Positions 7,555 through 15,853 of a DNA stretch of 47,700 nucleotides are shown piece after piece. The stretch is from a virus. Position numbers and translations under genes: made by a program. The first letter of the stretch is position 1, and every line of letters begins with the position of its first letter. The notes beneath the pieces were generated by a model. That model searched no databases. It had not been told where the DNA came from and saw nothing but the letters and a program-made list of their open reading frames with translations. The stretch lies in IMG/VR virus record IMGVR_UViG_3300036770_007317, positions 1 through 47,700 of that record. One strand, 5' to 3'.

Positions 7555-8552
7555 TAAAAACCGCAATAGTAACTGGCGCAACTGGACAAGATGGTTCTTT
7601 TTTGTGCTCTTTCCTTTTGGAAAAAGGGTACAGAGTAATAGGTACAAAAAGAAGAACCTCTATTATCAACACATCAAGAATTGATAAAATATTTTCAAAC
7701 CCTAATTTCATATTAGAGTACTATGATTTGAACGATTCTAGCGCCATGTATAGGCTTATAAATAAATATAATCCAGATGAAATCTATAACTTAGCGGCAC
7801 AATCTCATGTAAAAGTCTCGTTTGAAATTCCAGAAAATACAGTAGATAGTGTTGCAATGGGCTCTCTAAGGATTTTAGAGGCTATTAGAAATACAAATCC
7901 TAATATAAAATTCTATCAAGCATCATCCTCTGAAATGTTTGGAGATGCTCCAACTCCAGAGAGCGGATATACCGAATCTAGCTTGATGGCTCCTGCGTCA
8001 CCATATGCTTGTGCCAAGCTATTTTCTCATAATTTAGTAAGGAATTACAGACATTCCTATGGAATACATGCAAGTTCAGGTATTTTATTTAATCACGAAA
8101 GCGAAGTAAGAGGCGAAACTTTTGTGACAAGAAAAATAACACTCGCAGCAGCTAGTATTAAATTAGGAATTCAAGATAAATTATATTTAGGAAATATTGA
8201 TGCTAAAAGAGATTGGGGTTATGCAAAAGAATATGTGGAAGCGATGTGGTTAATGCTACAACAAGAAAAAGCAGATGATTATGTTATTGCAACCGGAGAG
8301 TCAAAATCTGTTAAAGAATTTCTAGAATTAGTATTTGACTATGCTGGTCTAGATCCTTATAAGTATTTAGAAATAGATTCTAGACTTTTCAGACCACATG
8401 AGGTTCCCTATTTATTAGGAAATTCTCAAAAAGCAAATACCTTATTGAACTGGAAACCTAAATGTACTTTAAAAGAACTTGCAAAAATAATGTATGAGTC
8501 AGATTATAAAAAAACTTACAATAAACTAAATGGAGAAAAAAATGCAATCTGA
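7551..8552 (+). CDS. gmd: GDP-mannose 4,6-dehydratase
   Basis: This 333-residue protein is a near full-length GDP-mannose 4,6-dehydratase. Signature motifs are GATGQDG at residues 9-15, RRTS at 35-38, NLAAQSHV at 80-87, SSSEMFG at 125-131, YACAK at 152-156, NHESEVRG at 181-188 and FVTRKI at 191-196. It turns GDP-mannose into GDP-4-keto-6-deoxymannose in the cytoplasm, the first step to GDP-L-fucose, GDP-rhamnose, GDP-colitose or GDP-perosamine. With the Fcl-like gene just upstream, GDP-L-fucose is the most economical product. No mannose-1-phosphate guanylyltransferase is visible, so GDP-mannose presumably comes from the host or from genes upstream. Confidence 0.96.
   Translation: MIKTAIVTGATGQDGSFLCSFLLEKGYRVIGTKRRTSIINTSRIDKIFSNPNFILEYYDLNDSSAMYRLINKYNPDEIYNLAAQSHVKVSFEIPENTVDSVAMGSLRILEAIRNTNPNIKFYQASSSEMFGDAPTPESGYTESSLMAPASPYACAKLFSHNLVRNYRHSYGIHASSGILFNHESEVRGETFVTRKITLAAASIKLGIQDKLYLGNIDAKRDWGYAKEYVEAMWLMLQQEKADDYVIATGESKSVKEFLELVFDYAGLDPYKYLEIDSRLFRPHEVPYLLGNSQKANTLLNWKPKCTLKELAKIMYESDYKKTYNKLNGEKNAI
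8532..8536 (+). promoter_or_regulatory. Ribosome binding site that sets the cupin start
   Basis: GGAGA lies 5 bases before ATG 8542 and inside the end of gmd. It begins within the alternative ATG at 8530, so it supports 8542 as the cupin start. Confidence 0.6.
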
Positions 8553-8895
8553 ACAACGTCCGTGGGGTGTTTTTTACATTATTCATGAAGAAGAAAGTTT
8601 TAAAATTAAAAAAATAATTGTAAATCCAGGTCACAAGCTTTCACTGCAAAGTCATTCAAACAGAAATGAAGTTTGGACTATAATAAACGGAAGCGCGAAA
8701 GTAACTCTTGATGACGAAGTTTGTGATGTTACGTATGGCGATATAGTCACTATACCAGCAGATGTTAGGCACAGAATAGAGAATACCGGAGAAGATCTTC
8801 TTGTGTTTGTTGAAGTTCAACACGGTCAATCTTTTGAAGAAAGTGATATTGTTAGATACGAAGACTCTTATGGAAGAGCAGATTCACTAAATTGA
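8542..8895 (+). CDS. Cupin, mannose-6-phosphate isomerase type II-like
   Basis: This 117-residue single cupin matches the C-terminal isomerase domain of bifunctional ManC/AlgA proteins. It has the family's RPWG at residues 6-9 and a cupin metal site from Q36, H38 and E43 (motif QSHSNRNE) plus H77 (PADVRHRIEN). The likely reaction is fructose-6-phosphate/mannose-6-phosphate isomerisation feeding GDP-mannose supply for the neighbouring Gmd; a sugar-nucleotide isomerase of the wider cupin family is an alternative. I chose ATG 8542 because GGAGA at 8532-8536 is correctly spaced for it. The ATG at 8530 has no such site. The gene overlaps gmd by 11 bases and ends the glycan island. Confidence 0.8.
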   Translation: MQSEQRPWGVFYIIHEEESFKIKKIIVNPGHKLSLQSHSNRNEVWTIINGSAKVTLDDEVCDVTYGDIVTIPADVRHRIENTGEDLLVFVEVQHGQSFEESDIVRYEDSYGRADSLN

Positions 8896-8902
8896 GGAGA
8901 GT

Positions 8903-9124
8903 ATGAAAGAAAAATTAAGCAACAAAGAAAAATTTAAAATGATTTGGGAGACTGTGAAAGAAGAAGATAGACAGAAATTTGTAATTTCTATTTTTGAAAA
9001 GCAGCCCCAAGAAACTCAGGAAGCTATGTTAGAATATCTGGCTACAGTTGGCACTGATAGAATTTTAGCAAACATAAAGAAGAAGAAAGATGAAACAAAA
9101 CCAAACAGTGAAAATTTTAGCTGA
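8903..9124 (+). CDS. Small hypothetical protein, helical
   Basis: I do not recognise this 73-residue protein. It is highly charged and looks all-helical (MKEKLSNKEKFKMIWETVK, then a second helix around EAMLEYLATVGTDRIL), with a Lys-rich tail. There is no signal peptide or membrane segment. A good ribosome site (GAGGAGAG) lies just upstream of the ATG, and the gene follows the cupin gene by 7 bases. It starts the run of small unknown genes between the glycan island and the late sigma factor. The next gene begins inside its 3' end. Confidence 0.7.
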   Translation: MKEKLSNKEKFKMIWETVKEEDRQKFVISIFEKQPQETQEAMLEYLATVGTDRILANIKKKKDETKPNSENFS

Positions 9125-9350
9125 AAACGGTGCAAAATCAATGTCCGGAGAGCTTTTTCTGGAAGAACTAATTCAATCCAAAAAAAATGGACTGAAAATA
9201 TATTTCTCTCAGGACGGAGATGCGCTTAAAGCAATGGCTTTAAAGGATTCTGAATTAGTCCTATATGAACTTGATGAAAAGTATGTTCATAGAAATTCAG
9301 ATCCTAAATCAAAAGAAATAAAAGAATATTCATTCATAAGGAGAAAGTAA
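9090..9350 (+). CDS. Small hypothetical protein
   Basis: This 86-residue protein is unrecognised. It starts with ATG 9090 inside the previous gene (35-base overlap in another frame). Its middle (KNGLKIYFSQDGDALKAMALKDSELVLYELDEKYV) looks like a small alternating strand-and-helix fold. It has no cysteines and no membrane segment. Its stop overlaps the next ATG (TAATG-type junction), so translation is probably coupled. No function can be given. Confidence 0.65.
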   Translation: MKQNQTVKILAENGAKSMSGELFLEELIQSKKNGLKIYFSQDGDALKAMALKDSELVLYELDEKYVHRNSDPKSKEIKEYSFIRRK

Positions 9351-9550
9351 TGAAACTATCAGATCAGGCTGTGTTAACTATGGCACTAGCGCTACAAAAA
9401 AGTTTAGTTCTAGAAATAGATTACGGTAATCTTCTCAAGGAGTTTGATTTTGAACTAAATAAAGTTGGAGAACTATCTATTGCAAATTTTGAAGTAGCCA
9501 GACTTTCAAAAGAAGAGTTTGAAAAAAGTTTTGAAAATCTAGAAGATTAA
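9350..9550 (+). CDS. Small hypothetical acidic protein
   Basis: This 66-residue protein is unrecognised and acidic at its C-terminus (EEFEKSFENLED). It begins at ATG 9350, overlapping the previous stop by one base, with AGGAGA upstream, one of the stronger ribosome sites in this block. The predicted fold is helical. Its neighbours are all short and co-directional, which is typical of accessory genes in T4-like phages. Confidence 0.65.
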   Translation: MKLSDQAVLTMALALQKSLVLEIDYGNLLKEFDFELNKVGELSIANFEVARLSKEEFEKSFENLED

Positions 9551-9551
9551 G

Positions 9552-9773
9552 ATGCCTACAAATTATTTTAAATGCAACAATTGTGGCTTCTTAAGCGATA
9601 AAATATATCACAAAATTGATCAAATTGTTTTATGTAAGATGTGTGATTCGGGTATGAGCAAGATATACAAAAATATAAATACGTCACTATTAGTGCCAGA
9701 ACAAAAAAATGAATCTATACAATCTTGTTTAGAGAATAATAAAAAAGAGTTAAAAAAAATAAAAGGTGAATAA
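9552..9773 (+). CDS. Zinc-ribbon small protein
   Basis: This 73-residue protein carries a clear zinc ribbon near its N-terminus: CNNCGF at residues 8-13 and CKMCDSG at 28-34, two CxxC knuckles 17 residues apart. The remainder is Lys/Asn-rich. Such small ribbons in phages may bind DNA, RNA or a host protein such as RNA polymerase, but nothing here picks one. It starts one base after the previous stop and ends just before the next gene. Confidence 0.72.
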   Translation: MPTNYFKCNNCGFLSDKIYHKIDQIVLCKMCDSGMSKIYKNINTSLLVPEQKNESIQSCLENNKKELKKIKGE

Positions 9774-9774
9774 T

Positions 9775-10050
9775 ATGGGCTTTTTTGAATTGTATTCAAT
9801 ATTTAGTTCTGTGTTTATTATATTTCTTTACATGTATATGAAGAATCTAATAACTTTAATTAAATTTGAAAAAGAAATTAAAAATGATATATATGAATAT
9901 TCTGTTTACTATAAGGATATTGTGTCTAAATTTCAAAACAGAAACATAGTTCTTGATGAAAAAATGATTAATTTTTTGCTGGATGAAACGAGGGATTATA
10001 GTGAGTTCTTATCTAACATAAGAATAAATTCGGAAAAAAAGAATGAGTAA
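9775..10050 (+). CDS. Small single-pass membrane protein
   Basis: This protein has about 91 residues, with an N-terminal hydrophobic helix (MGFFELYSIFSSVFIIFLYM, residues 1-20, running on to about 27) followed by a charged helical tail of about 60 residues. It is probably an inner-membrane protein with a cytoplasmic or periplasmic domain. A GTG at 9766 is possible, but ATG 9775 is better spaced from AAAAGG and avoids overlap with the previous stop, so I use it. The family is unrecognised. Its end overlaps the start of the sigma factor gene. Confidence 0.7.
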   Translation: MGFFELYSIFSSVFIIFLYMYMKNLITLIKFEKEIKNDIYEYSVYYKDIVSKFQNRNIVLDEKMINFLLDETRDYSEFLSNIRINSEKKNE

Positions 10051-10696
10051 CAAAGACTACTTTAATAAAGATGTTCATGATGCGATAATAAGATACTGCA
10101 ACAAAATAGAAGAAAAAGAGAAGCAAGAATTATATCTAAAATATATAGATCCAGCTTTTAGACAGCTTGTAGAGAAAGTTGTCTATGCTTATAACTTTAC
10201 AGGATTAAAAAACCTAGAAGATTTAAAAGACGATTGTTTATCAATGTTAATCTCTAATCTTCAAAAATTTAATCCAGATTATGGCTCCAAAGCTTTTTCG
10301 TATTTTACTGTCATAACCAAAAATTGGTTTATATGCAAATATAAAGAACAGCAAAAACAAAAAGAGTTTATGGTTAAAAATAAAATATATGCTAAAGAAA
10401 GTGATTCTTACGAAATGGAAGATGATTTCTTTAAAAAAGAGTTCTATACAAATCTAATTGAGGACATAAAAACGTGGGATTTTTCATCTCCTAAATCACA
10501 AATAATAGTAGACGCTTTAGTAAAAATACTACAGGATATAGACAAGTTTGATTTTATAAATAAAAAAATGATGTTCTTTTCCATAAAGGAAATTACAAAC
10601 CTAAAAACATCAGAACTTTCCTATTTAATGAAGAAGGTAGTAAAAAAGTACAATGAGTTCAGAAAAAAATGGGAATCAGAAAACAGAATTGTCTAA
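10043..10696 (+). CDS. 55: Late-transcription sigma factor (T4 gp55-like)
   Basis: This 217-residue protein resembles T4 gp55 and its cyanophage and vibriophage relatives. The signature is a sigma region 2 helix pair at about residues 58-97: LEDLKDDCLSMLIS, then KFNPDYGSKAFSYFTVITKNWFI. The FSYF-TVI-KNWFI stretch is the -10-recognition and core-binding segment. gp55 directs host RNA polymerase to late promoters (TATAAATA in T4), usually with the sliding clamp and gp33. The presence of gp55 predicts that the virion genes downstream are late genes. It is separated from them by only one small gene, and the 3' end overlaps that gene by 44 bases. Confidence 0.82.
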   Translation: MSNKDYFNKDVHDAIIRYCNKIEEKEKQELYLKYIDPAFRQLVEKVVYAYNFTGLKNLEDLKDDCLSMLISNLQKFNPDYGSKAFSYFTVITKNWFICKYKEQQKQKEFMVKNKIYAKESDSYEMEDDFFKKEFYTNLIEDIKTWDFSSPKSQIIVDALVKILQDIDKFDFINKKMMFFSIKEITNLKTSELSYLMKKVVKKYNEFRKKWESENRIV

Positions 10697-10967
10697 CATG
10701 TTTGAGATATGTGTAAAAAACATAGAAGAAGACAGATCTCAGTCAAGAGAGGCAATAGATAAAATACAAGATTATTTTACAAGTATGACATTAATAGATC
10801 CAGAATCTTTTAGCAAAATAATGCTTTCTTATTCAAAACTTATTGAGAATTTACAAAAATCAAACGAGCAAATGGTAAATATGTTCGTAACAAAATCAAA
10901 AAAAGAACCTCAGAAAGAAACATTTGCTCTAACAGAAGAAGAGAAGAAAGAGATACGGGGGAAATAA
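10653..10967 (+). CDS. Hypothetical protein overlapping the sigma gene
   Basis: This 104-residue protein is unrecognised. It is charged and helical, with a central SREAIDKIQDYFTSM helix and a C-terminal acidic/lysine tail (TEEEKKEIRGK). It begins 44 bases inside the sigma factor gene in another frame, so the two are probably co-translated. By place and size it could be a small terminase-like subunit or a late-transcription co-factor (T4 gp33 is a similar size), but no motif supports either strongly. The next gene starts 3 bases after its stop. Confidence 0.65.
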   Translation: MSSEKNGNQKTELSNMFEICVKNIEEDRSQSREAIDKIQDYFTSMTLIDPESFSKIMLSYSKLIENLQKSNEQMVNMFVTKSKKEPQKETFALTEEEKKEIRGK

Positions 10968-10970
10968 TGC

Positions 10971-12476
10971 TTGTCACTATTTGATATTTTAAAATATTTA
11001 CCTTATGGAGTAACAAACAGAACCGATGCAACATTTTTTGACAATAAGTCAAACAATGATTTCATCAGAAACACTCCTTTGTCTGTATTAAGACAGAATG
11101 TAAAAGATAGAGTAACGCCAAATGTTTTAAGCAGAAACAATGAGTTTGTAGCTGTTTGTCTTAGAGTTCTGCCAAAAGAATCTTCTATTTTTAATTTTTA
11201 TTCTCCGACCGCAAGGATAAATACTTTGCTAGGTGCTGAGCAATCATCTAACCAATTAAAGATAGTAGCAAGAATACCAGAAATAGATGCGGCCATGCCA
11301 GCTCCTGAGAATGAAAATGATATTGGTGCAATAATGAACCATTCTGTTTTCATAGGAGATGAATCTATGGATGAACCAGCGGTTGGCTCTTTGATAAGAG
11401 TAACATTTCAAGATGTTAACAATTTTCAAGGAGGAATCTATCTTGGTCCATATTTCGTAGGAAATGCAGCCCAAGCATTAGAGGCTGTAAGCCAAGCCAC
11501 ATCAGCAGTAAATAATCAAATACAAGAAGCTGAACAAAACCAAGAATCGGCAGCACCACCTCAACAATCTCAAGAATATCAACCGCCTCCATCTACACAA
11601 TCAAATCAAAACATAATAGGTAGACCTACTATATTCCCAAGAGATAAGCCTGCATCTTTTGATTTTACAAAAATAGATCCAAATTTATATCAAAGAAGCA
11701 GAGATAGAGGTATTACAGTTAATACTTTTGTAAGGCCAGAAAGTGTCACAACAGATATTCATAAAAATTTATATATATGTGCTGCTGTAGCAGAAATAAT
11801 AGAGCAATATTGGAGACAAGTATATGCTGATGCAAAAGTTTTTGTCTCAGCATCGCATAGACCAAACGATCCTGACGATCCTAATCACAATCATATTGAA
11901 GCAGCTGCAATAGATTTTTCTATCACTTATGGAAGTGGAAAAATAATTCCGGTATTTCAATCATGGGGCACTTTGTTTATGCTGATAAAGGCAAGAAGAA
12001 TTCCATTTGGAGGCTGTGGGATATATATAAACTTAAACGCAGATGGAGTTAAAGGAATATCTCCAGAGCAGGCAGGAAATCGTTCTGGATCAAAACCAAA
12101 AACTCCGCCAGGAGGTTCTGCCCACACTCATTATGATTTTAGGGCATGGCTTGGTTTCGTTGGAAAATCACCAAATAAAAACGCTGCAAATAAACCTTCG
12201 GTGTGGCTAGGAATAGATGAACTTGGCTCGGGCGGGAAAGATGATTGGTATTATTTTGGAAATCCTGAACTGACTAAGACAAAAAGCTTGCCAGCCGGAT
12301 CGATTACATTAACAAAACAGTCATTAAATCAAAGAGTTCCTGGGTGTACAACTTATTTTGCAAATTTTTTAAAACTAGCTCAAGGTGATTATAATGCAAG
12401 TTTAGGAGATCCTAATTTGCCAGAAGTATCAACTTCTGTTCTAAACATTCTACAAGTATTGGGGTTTGAGTCATGA
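10971..12476 (+). CDS. Baseplate hub OB-fold protein with M15-like peptidase
   Basis: This is a 501-residue fusion protein. The N-terminal ~165 residues look like a gp5-type OB domain (PAVGSLIRVTF, then GGIYLGPYF). A Gln/Pro-rich linker follows at about 185-212. The C-terminal domain resembles peptidase M15-type D-Ala-D-Ala or L-Ala-D-Glu peptidases: FVSASHRP at 291-298, HIEAAAIDF at 308-316 (zinc His308, Asp315) and AHTHYDFR at 384-391 (H385/H387, D389). It would cut peptide cross-links of peptidoglycan during DNA injection, a role done in T4 by gp5's lysozyme domain. The start is TTG 10971, with GGGGGA about 7 bases upstream; the in-register ATG nearby is out of frame. Confidence 0.75.
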   Translation: MSLFDILKYLPYGVTNRTDATFFDNKSNNDFIRNTPLSVLRQNVKDRVTPNVLSRNNEFVAVCLRVLPKESSIFNFYSPTARINTLLGAEQSSNQLKIVARIPEIDAAMPAPENENDIGAIMNHSVFIGDESMDEPAVGSLIRVTFQDVNNFQGGIYLGPYFVGNAAQALEAVSQATSAVNNQIQEAEQNQESAAPPQQSQEYQPPPSTQSNQNIIGRPTIFPRDKPASFDFTKIDPNLYQRSRDRGITVNTFVRPESVTTDIHKNLYICAAVAEIIEQYWRQVYADAKVFVSASHRPNDPDDPNHNHIEAAAIDFSITYGSGKIIPVFQSWGTLFMLIKARRIPFGGCGIYINLNADGVKGISPEQAGNRSGSKPKTPPGGSAHTHYDFRAWLGFVGKSPNKNAANKPSVWLGIDELGSGGKDDWYYFGNPELTKTKSLPAGSITLTKQSLNQRVPGCTTYFANFLKLAQGDYNASLGDPNLPEVSTSVLNILQVLGFES

Positions 12477-13354
12477 CAGATAAAAATAGAAAATATGTTA
12501 AAAAACTTGGATCAAAAACATCTGGCAAAAAAAATTCAAATTTAACTGAGCCAGTTCCTGTATTTAACAAAGCAGAATCTGAAAAAGTTATAGAGGGAAG
12601 AAATAATACATTCATAACTCTAGGAAGAGATAGGCCATCGACTTTGGAAAGTGGATATGGCGGCGCTGGCTTTGATAAATGTGGAGCTATTGATATAGTT
12701 GCTGGCAGAGCATCTCCCTTTGCTAAAGAATCGGATGAAAAACAAAACCAGCTATTTGTAGATAACTCTTTAGAGTTTGATGCAGCAAGATTGACCATTT
12801 CGCAAACTACAAACGTAGATTCTAACTTTAATATATGTAACAAAAATTCATATCCATCAGACGCAGAGTCTGCTGTTGCTGCTAAGGCAGATCATATTAG
12901 AATGATTGGAAGAAAGTCTATTAGATTTGTCACAGGAACAGATAAATATGATTCAAACGGAAATTTACTATCAAGACAACAAGGGATAGAGCTAGTAGCA
13001 GGAAATGACGATAAAGATCTTCAATCCATGATAAAGGGTGAGAATTTAGTAGAGTATTTAGAAAAACTTCAAGATACTATAAGAGTACATAATTCAGAAA
13101 TTATATTCTTATATTCTTTGCTTACAAGTGTATTGTCTGCTTTAAATGCTCATACACATATCACCTCTCCAACAGGAGGTCCCTCATCACCATCTATCGA
13201 ATTAGCATCAGCACTACCTGTTTTGTCGTCACAAATCATGTTGCATACAGTTGATAGACAGAACGAAACTATAAAATCTACAATTCAAAAAGAAAGTTAT
13301 CTAAGAGCTTATGGTGCAAAAAATATCAAATCTAGATTAAATAAAGTGAACTAA
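12473..13354 (+). CDS. Putative baseplate/tail-tip structural protein
   Basis: This 293-residue protein is of unknown family. Gly/Asp-rich segments such as GAIDIVAGR, RMIGRKSIRFVTGTD and GIELVAGNDD suggest short beta-strands of a trimeric spike or beta-helix type. A helical stretch follows (GENLVEYLEKLQDTIRVH) and then an Ala/Ser/Pro-rich region with NAHTHITSPTGG. The form recalls hub-spike proteins encoded next to gp5-like hubs in other T4-like phages. It overlaps the hub gene's stop (ATGA), so it may be its partner or the spike. This is inference from composition and position. Confidence 0.55.
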   Translation: MTDKNRKYVKKLGSKTSGKKNSNLTEPVPVFNKAESEKVIEGRNNTFITLGRDRPSTLESGYGGAGFDKCGAIDIVAGRASPFAKESDEKQNQLFVDNSLEFDAARLTISQTTNVDSNFNICNKNSYPSDAESAVAAKADHIRMIGRKSIRFVTGTDKYDSNGNLLSRQQGIELVAGNDDKDLQSMIKGENLVEYLEKLQDTIRVHNSEIIFLYSLLTSVLSALNAHTHITSPTGGPSSPSIELASALPVLSSQIMLHTVDRQNETIKSTIQKESYLRAYGAKNIKSRLNKVN

Positions 13355-13357
13355 AAA

Positions 13358-15853
13358 ATGAACGAAAATTGGATTAATAAAAAAAGTCAACTATGGTACG
13401 AAGGATCTGAAAATAAAGTTTATTACTGTTTCAAACAACAAGAAAATGTTACAGATCAATATAGTGCAGCTATAAAAGAGATACAGGCTTTTTATGGCAT
13501 AGACTTTATCCCAATTTTAAAAGATGTAAAAAAGTATAAAGATTCTAAAAAATCTGCTCCATTGTTAACTTTATATGAAGTTTATGCTAGACAATCTGTT
13601 CTTGACGAAAGACTGCCTGAAACGAAAGAAATAAAATCAAGAAATGATTATTACAAAGTTTTCGATCCGACAGGAGATCAACAAGATCAAGATAAAAAAA
13701 CAGAAGACGAAGCCAAAAGAGAAGAAGAGAGAAGAAAACAACTAGAAGATCCTTATGTAAAAGAAGCTGAAATTAAATCTCAAAAAAAACCATATGCTTT
13801 TGGAGATATACTAAAAGAAGATATTATCACAAAAGAGACGAAAGAAGAAATTCAGAATCAATTTTTTGGAAAAATGGTAAAAGATCCAAAAACAGGTAAA
13901 GAGACGTTTAAAGCAGGTGGTTTATTAAGAGAAAAGATAGAGAAAAATACAAAGACAGCAGAACAGTTTTATACAAATATACTTGATAGGCTCTCTCTTA
14001 AAAATATTATAGGAATATCTCTATCGCAATTTGCAAAATGGTTAAACGGAGAACCAGTAGATGTTGAATGCGTTGCTCTAAATTTTAAAAATAGTTTGTT
14101 ATGCGCATCTGTAAAAGATCCAAAGGATGTTCCAAAGTCTTTTGAGGAAGCTTGGAGTTTTCCAGATTTTAAATTTGATCTTAGCGCTCTTGATACAGAA
14201 CAACTTGCATTTGATTTTTTGAAAGTATTAGAGACTACAGTAAGAAATATAATTCAAGATTTTATATTTAACATAATAGATATTATTTATCAAGAGTTTG
14301 CTAAAATTTTAGATGGCAATTTTAACTTTAACAAATACATATTGCCATGCAAAGAAAACTCTCTAGACTCTATTTTTGACAAAACAGAAAGAAAAACTTT
14401 AGAAGAGGTTTTGGATGTAAACAATAAAGATTTTGAAAAAACGTTTAAGAATGATATTCTTTCTAAAAATCTACAAATGGGATACAAAGATTATTTATCT
14501 ATTGTGGATGAAACATTAAAAAATCTAACACCAAGAGAGTTAGATGGTTTGTATAATGGAATTATATCTGGAGACGCTTTTGATTTATTAAAAGATATAG
14601 TTAACAAATATAATGGAAATCAAAATTTAGATGATGCTGAATATATAAGCCTTTTTACTAACTACAAATCGTACGTATATGACTTTACTACAAAAAATGA
14701 GTCAAATTATATATTCACATGTAACCATCCATCCTTCATCGATGCAGAAAGACAGGCGTTAGTAGATCAAGGTTTTTCAGAAGATGAAGCTCAAGATTTT
14801 ATAGACACAAAAAAAGCAGCATGGCTTAAGTCTGCTAAGGAAATGTGCAATTTCTTGAGAAATAGCGTAAAGACAGTAGAGACAAAAGAGGAGATAGATC
14901 CAACTACGGCATATAGACTTGTAGTTGGTAAGAATATAGATAATATTTTTGATTCAATAGAAAAAAATCTTCAATCAAATGCTCAAACTTCTGTAAAAAA
15001 AATATCATCTATGAGCGGAGATCTTTCTATTGCCGCAAATTATCTCTATCCGATTAAAGATAGAGACATGAATGATTTTAAATTCATAAAGACAGCAATA
15101 AATCAAACAAAACCTCCTGAACCTCCTGGCGGATTTGACATTAGAGGCATTATAGATTTTTTTGACAATATGGCTGAAACAAATCAGCCACAGACTTTTT
15201 ACGAAAAGTTTTTAGATGAAGAAGATGTTTCTTATAACCGATACACGTACCAATCGCTAGATTCTCCAAATAGATGGGTATATATTTCTGCTATAGAAAA
15301 TAGAACAGATAGACAGCAAAATGAAGCTATAGTTAACGAAGAGGATCTTATTGAAGATAAAGACGATCTTCATATTTTTGTATTAGAATCAAATAAAATT
15401 TTATATTACGATAAAGATAATGTTAATAAAGATGATCCAGGCCTTCTTTTTAATGGATTTTCAGAAATTATCCTTCCTGGAAACTCAAATATAAGTTCAC
15501 TAACTGAATTACTTTTACAAAAATGCAACCAACTTCCTCAATCATATAGAGACTCTCTCGTTTTGAATAAAACTGTAAAAGATTCAGATATTTTTTTTGA
15601 AGTATATAGAGCCATAGAAGCAGATGCGGACTTGAAAAGTATAGGAAATAACAAGTTTGAGTTCAATATAAGCTATGATTTGTTCTTTGAGGCTCTTTCA
15701 AAAAACAAAGACAACCTCAGTAGTCCATTTTTTAGATTCATAAATCCAGAAAAAGATAGTAGTCTTAAAATAAACCAGTTTAATAGTTTAAAGTTTTTAA
15801 ATTTTGAAAAAATTAAGATTCGACTTAAAAAAGAATTAAAGGTGATAAGATGA
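13358..15853 (+). CDS. Large hypothetical virion protein
   Basis: I do not recognise this 831-residue protein. A Glu/Lys/Gln-rich, probably coiled-coil stretch lies around residues 107-150. A hydrophobic helical segment around 290-315 (VRNIIQDFIFNIIDIIYQEF) is too amphipathic to be a clear membrane span. Alternating helical and loop regions follow, and a Pro/Gly run (KPPEPPGGFD) comes near 585-595. It lies between the hub gene and the gp25-like gene, a place where T4-like phages keep baseplate genes, so a baseplate or tail-assembly part is the most likely reading. Its ATG follows the previous stop by 3 bases. It overlaps the next gene by ATGA. Confidence 0.6.
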   Translation: MNENWINKKSQLWYEGSENKVYYCFKQQENVTDQYSAAIKEIQAFYGIDFIPILKDVKKYKDSKKSAPLLTLYEVYARQSVLDERLPETKEIKSRNDYYKVFDPTGDQQDQDKKTEDEAKREEERRKQLEDPYVKEAEIKSQKKPYAFGDILKEDIITKETKEEIQNQFFGKMVKDPKTGKETFKAGGLLREKIEKNTKTAEQFYTNILDRLSLKNIIGISLSQFAKWLNGEPVDVECVALNFKNSLLCASVKDPKDVPKSFEEAWSFPDFKFDLSALDTEQLAFDFLKVLETTVRNIIQDFIFNIIDIIYQEFAKILDGNFNFNKYILPCKENSLDSIFDKTERKTLEEVLDVNNKDFEKTFKNDILSKNLQMGYKDYLSIVDETLKNLTPRELDGLYNGIISGDAFDLLKDIVNKYNGNQNLDDAEYISLFTNYKSYVYDFTTKNESNYIFTCNHPSFIDAERQALVDQGFSEDEAQDFIDTKKAAWLKSAKEMCNFLRNSVKTVETKEEIDPTTAYRLVVGKNIDNIFDSIEKNLQSNAQTSVKKISSMSGDLSIAANYLYPIKDRDMNDFKFIKTAINQTKPPEPPGGFDIRGIIDFFDNMAETNQPQTFYEKFLDEEDVSYNRYTYQSLDSPNRWVYISAIENRTDRQQNEAIVNEEDLIEDKDDLHIFVLESNKILYYDKDNVNKDDPGLLFNGFSEIILPGNSNISSLTELLLQKCNQLPQSYRDSLVLNKTVKDSDIFFEVYRAIEADADLKSIGNNKFEFNISYDLFFEALSKNKDNLSSPFFRFINPEKDSSLKINQFNSLKFLNFEKIKIRLKKELKVIR

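Noticed and set aside
7757-7764. TATAAATA, the T4 late-promoter -10 sequence, inside gmd
   Set aside because: In DNA this AT-rich several such octamers are expected by chance, and this one is deep inside a coding gene with no late gene start just after it.
9674-9681. TATAAATA upstream of the small membrane protein and sigma genes
   Set aside because: The position is suggestive, but the same chance argument applies and the surrounding sequence gives no second support. Mapping of late transcripts would be needed.
12412-12843. 143-codon open frame on the minus strand
   Set aside because: It lies entirely opposite well-supported + strand genes, has no ribosome site and its translation lacks motifs. 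It is a shadow frame.
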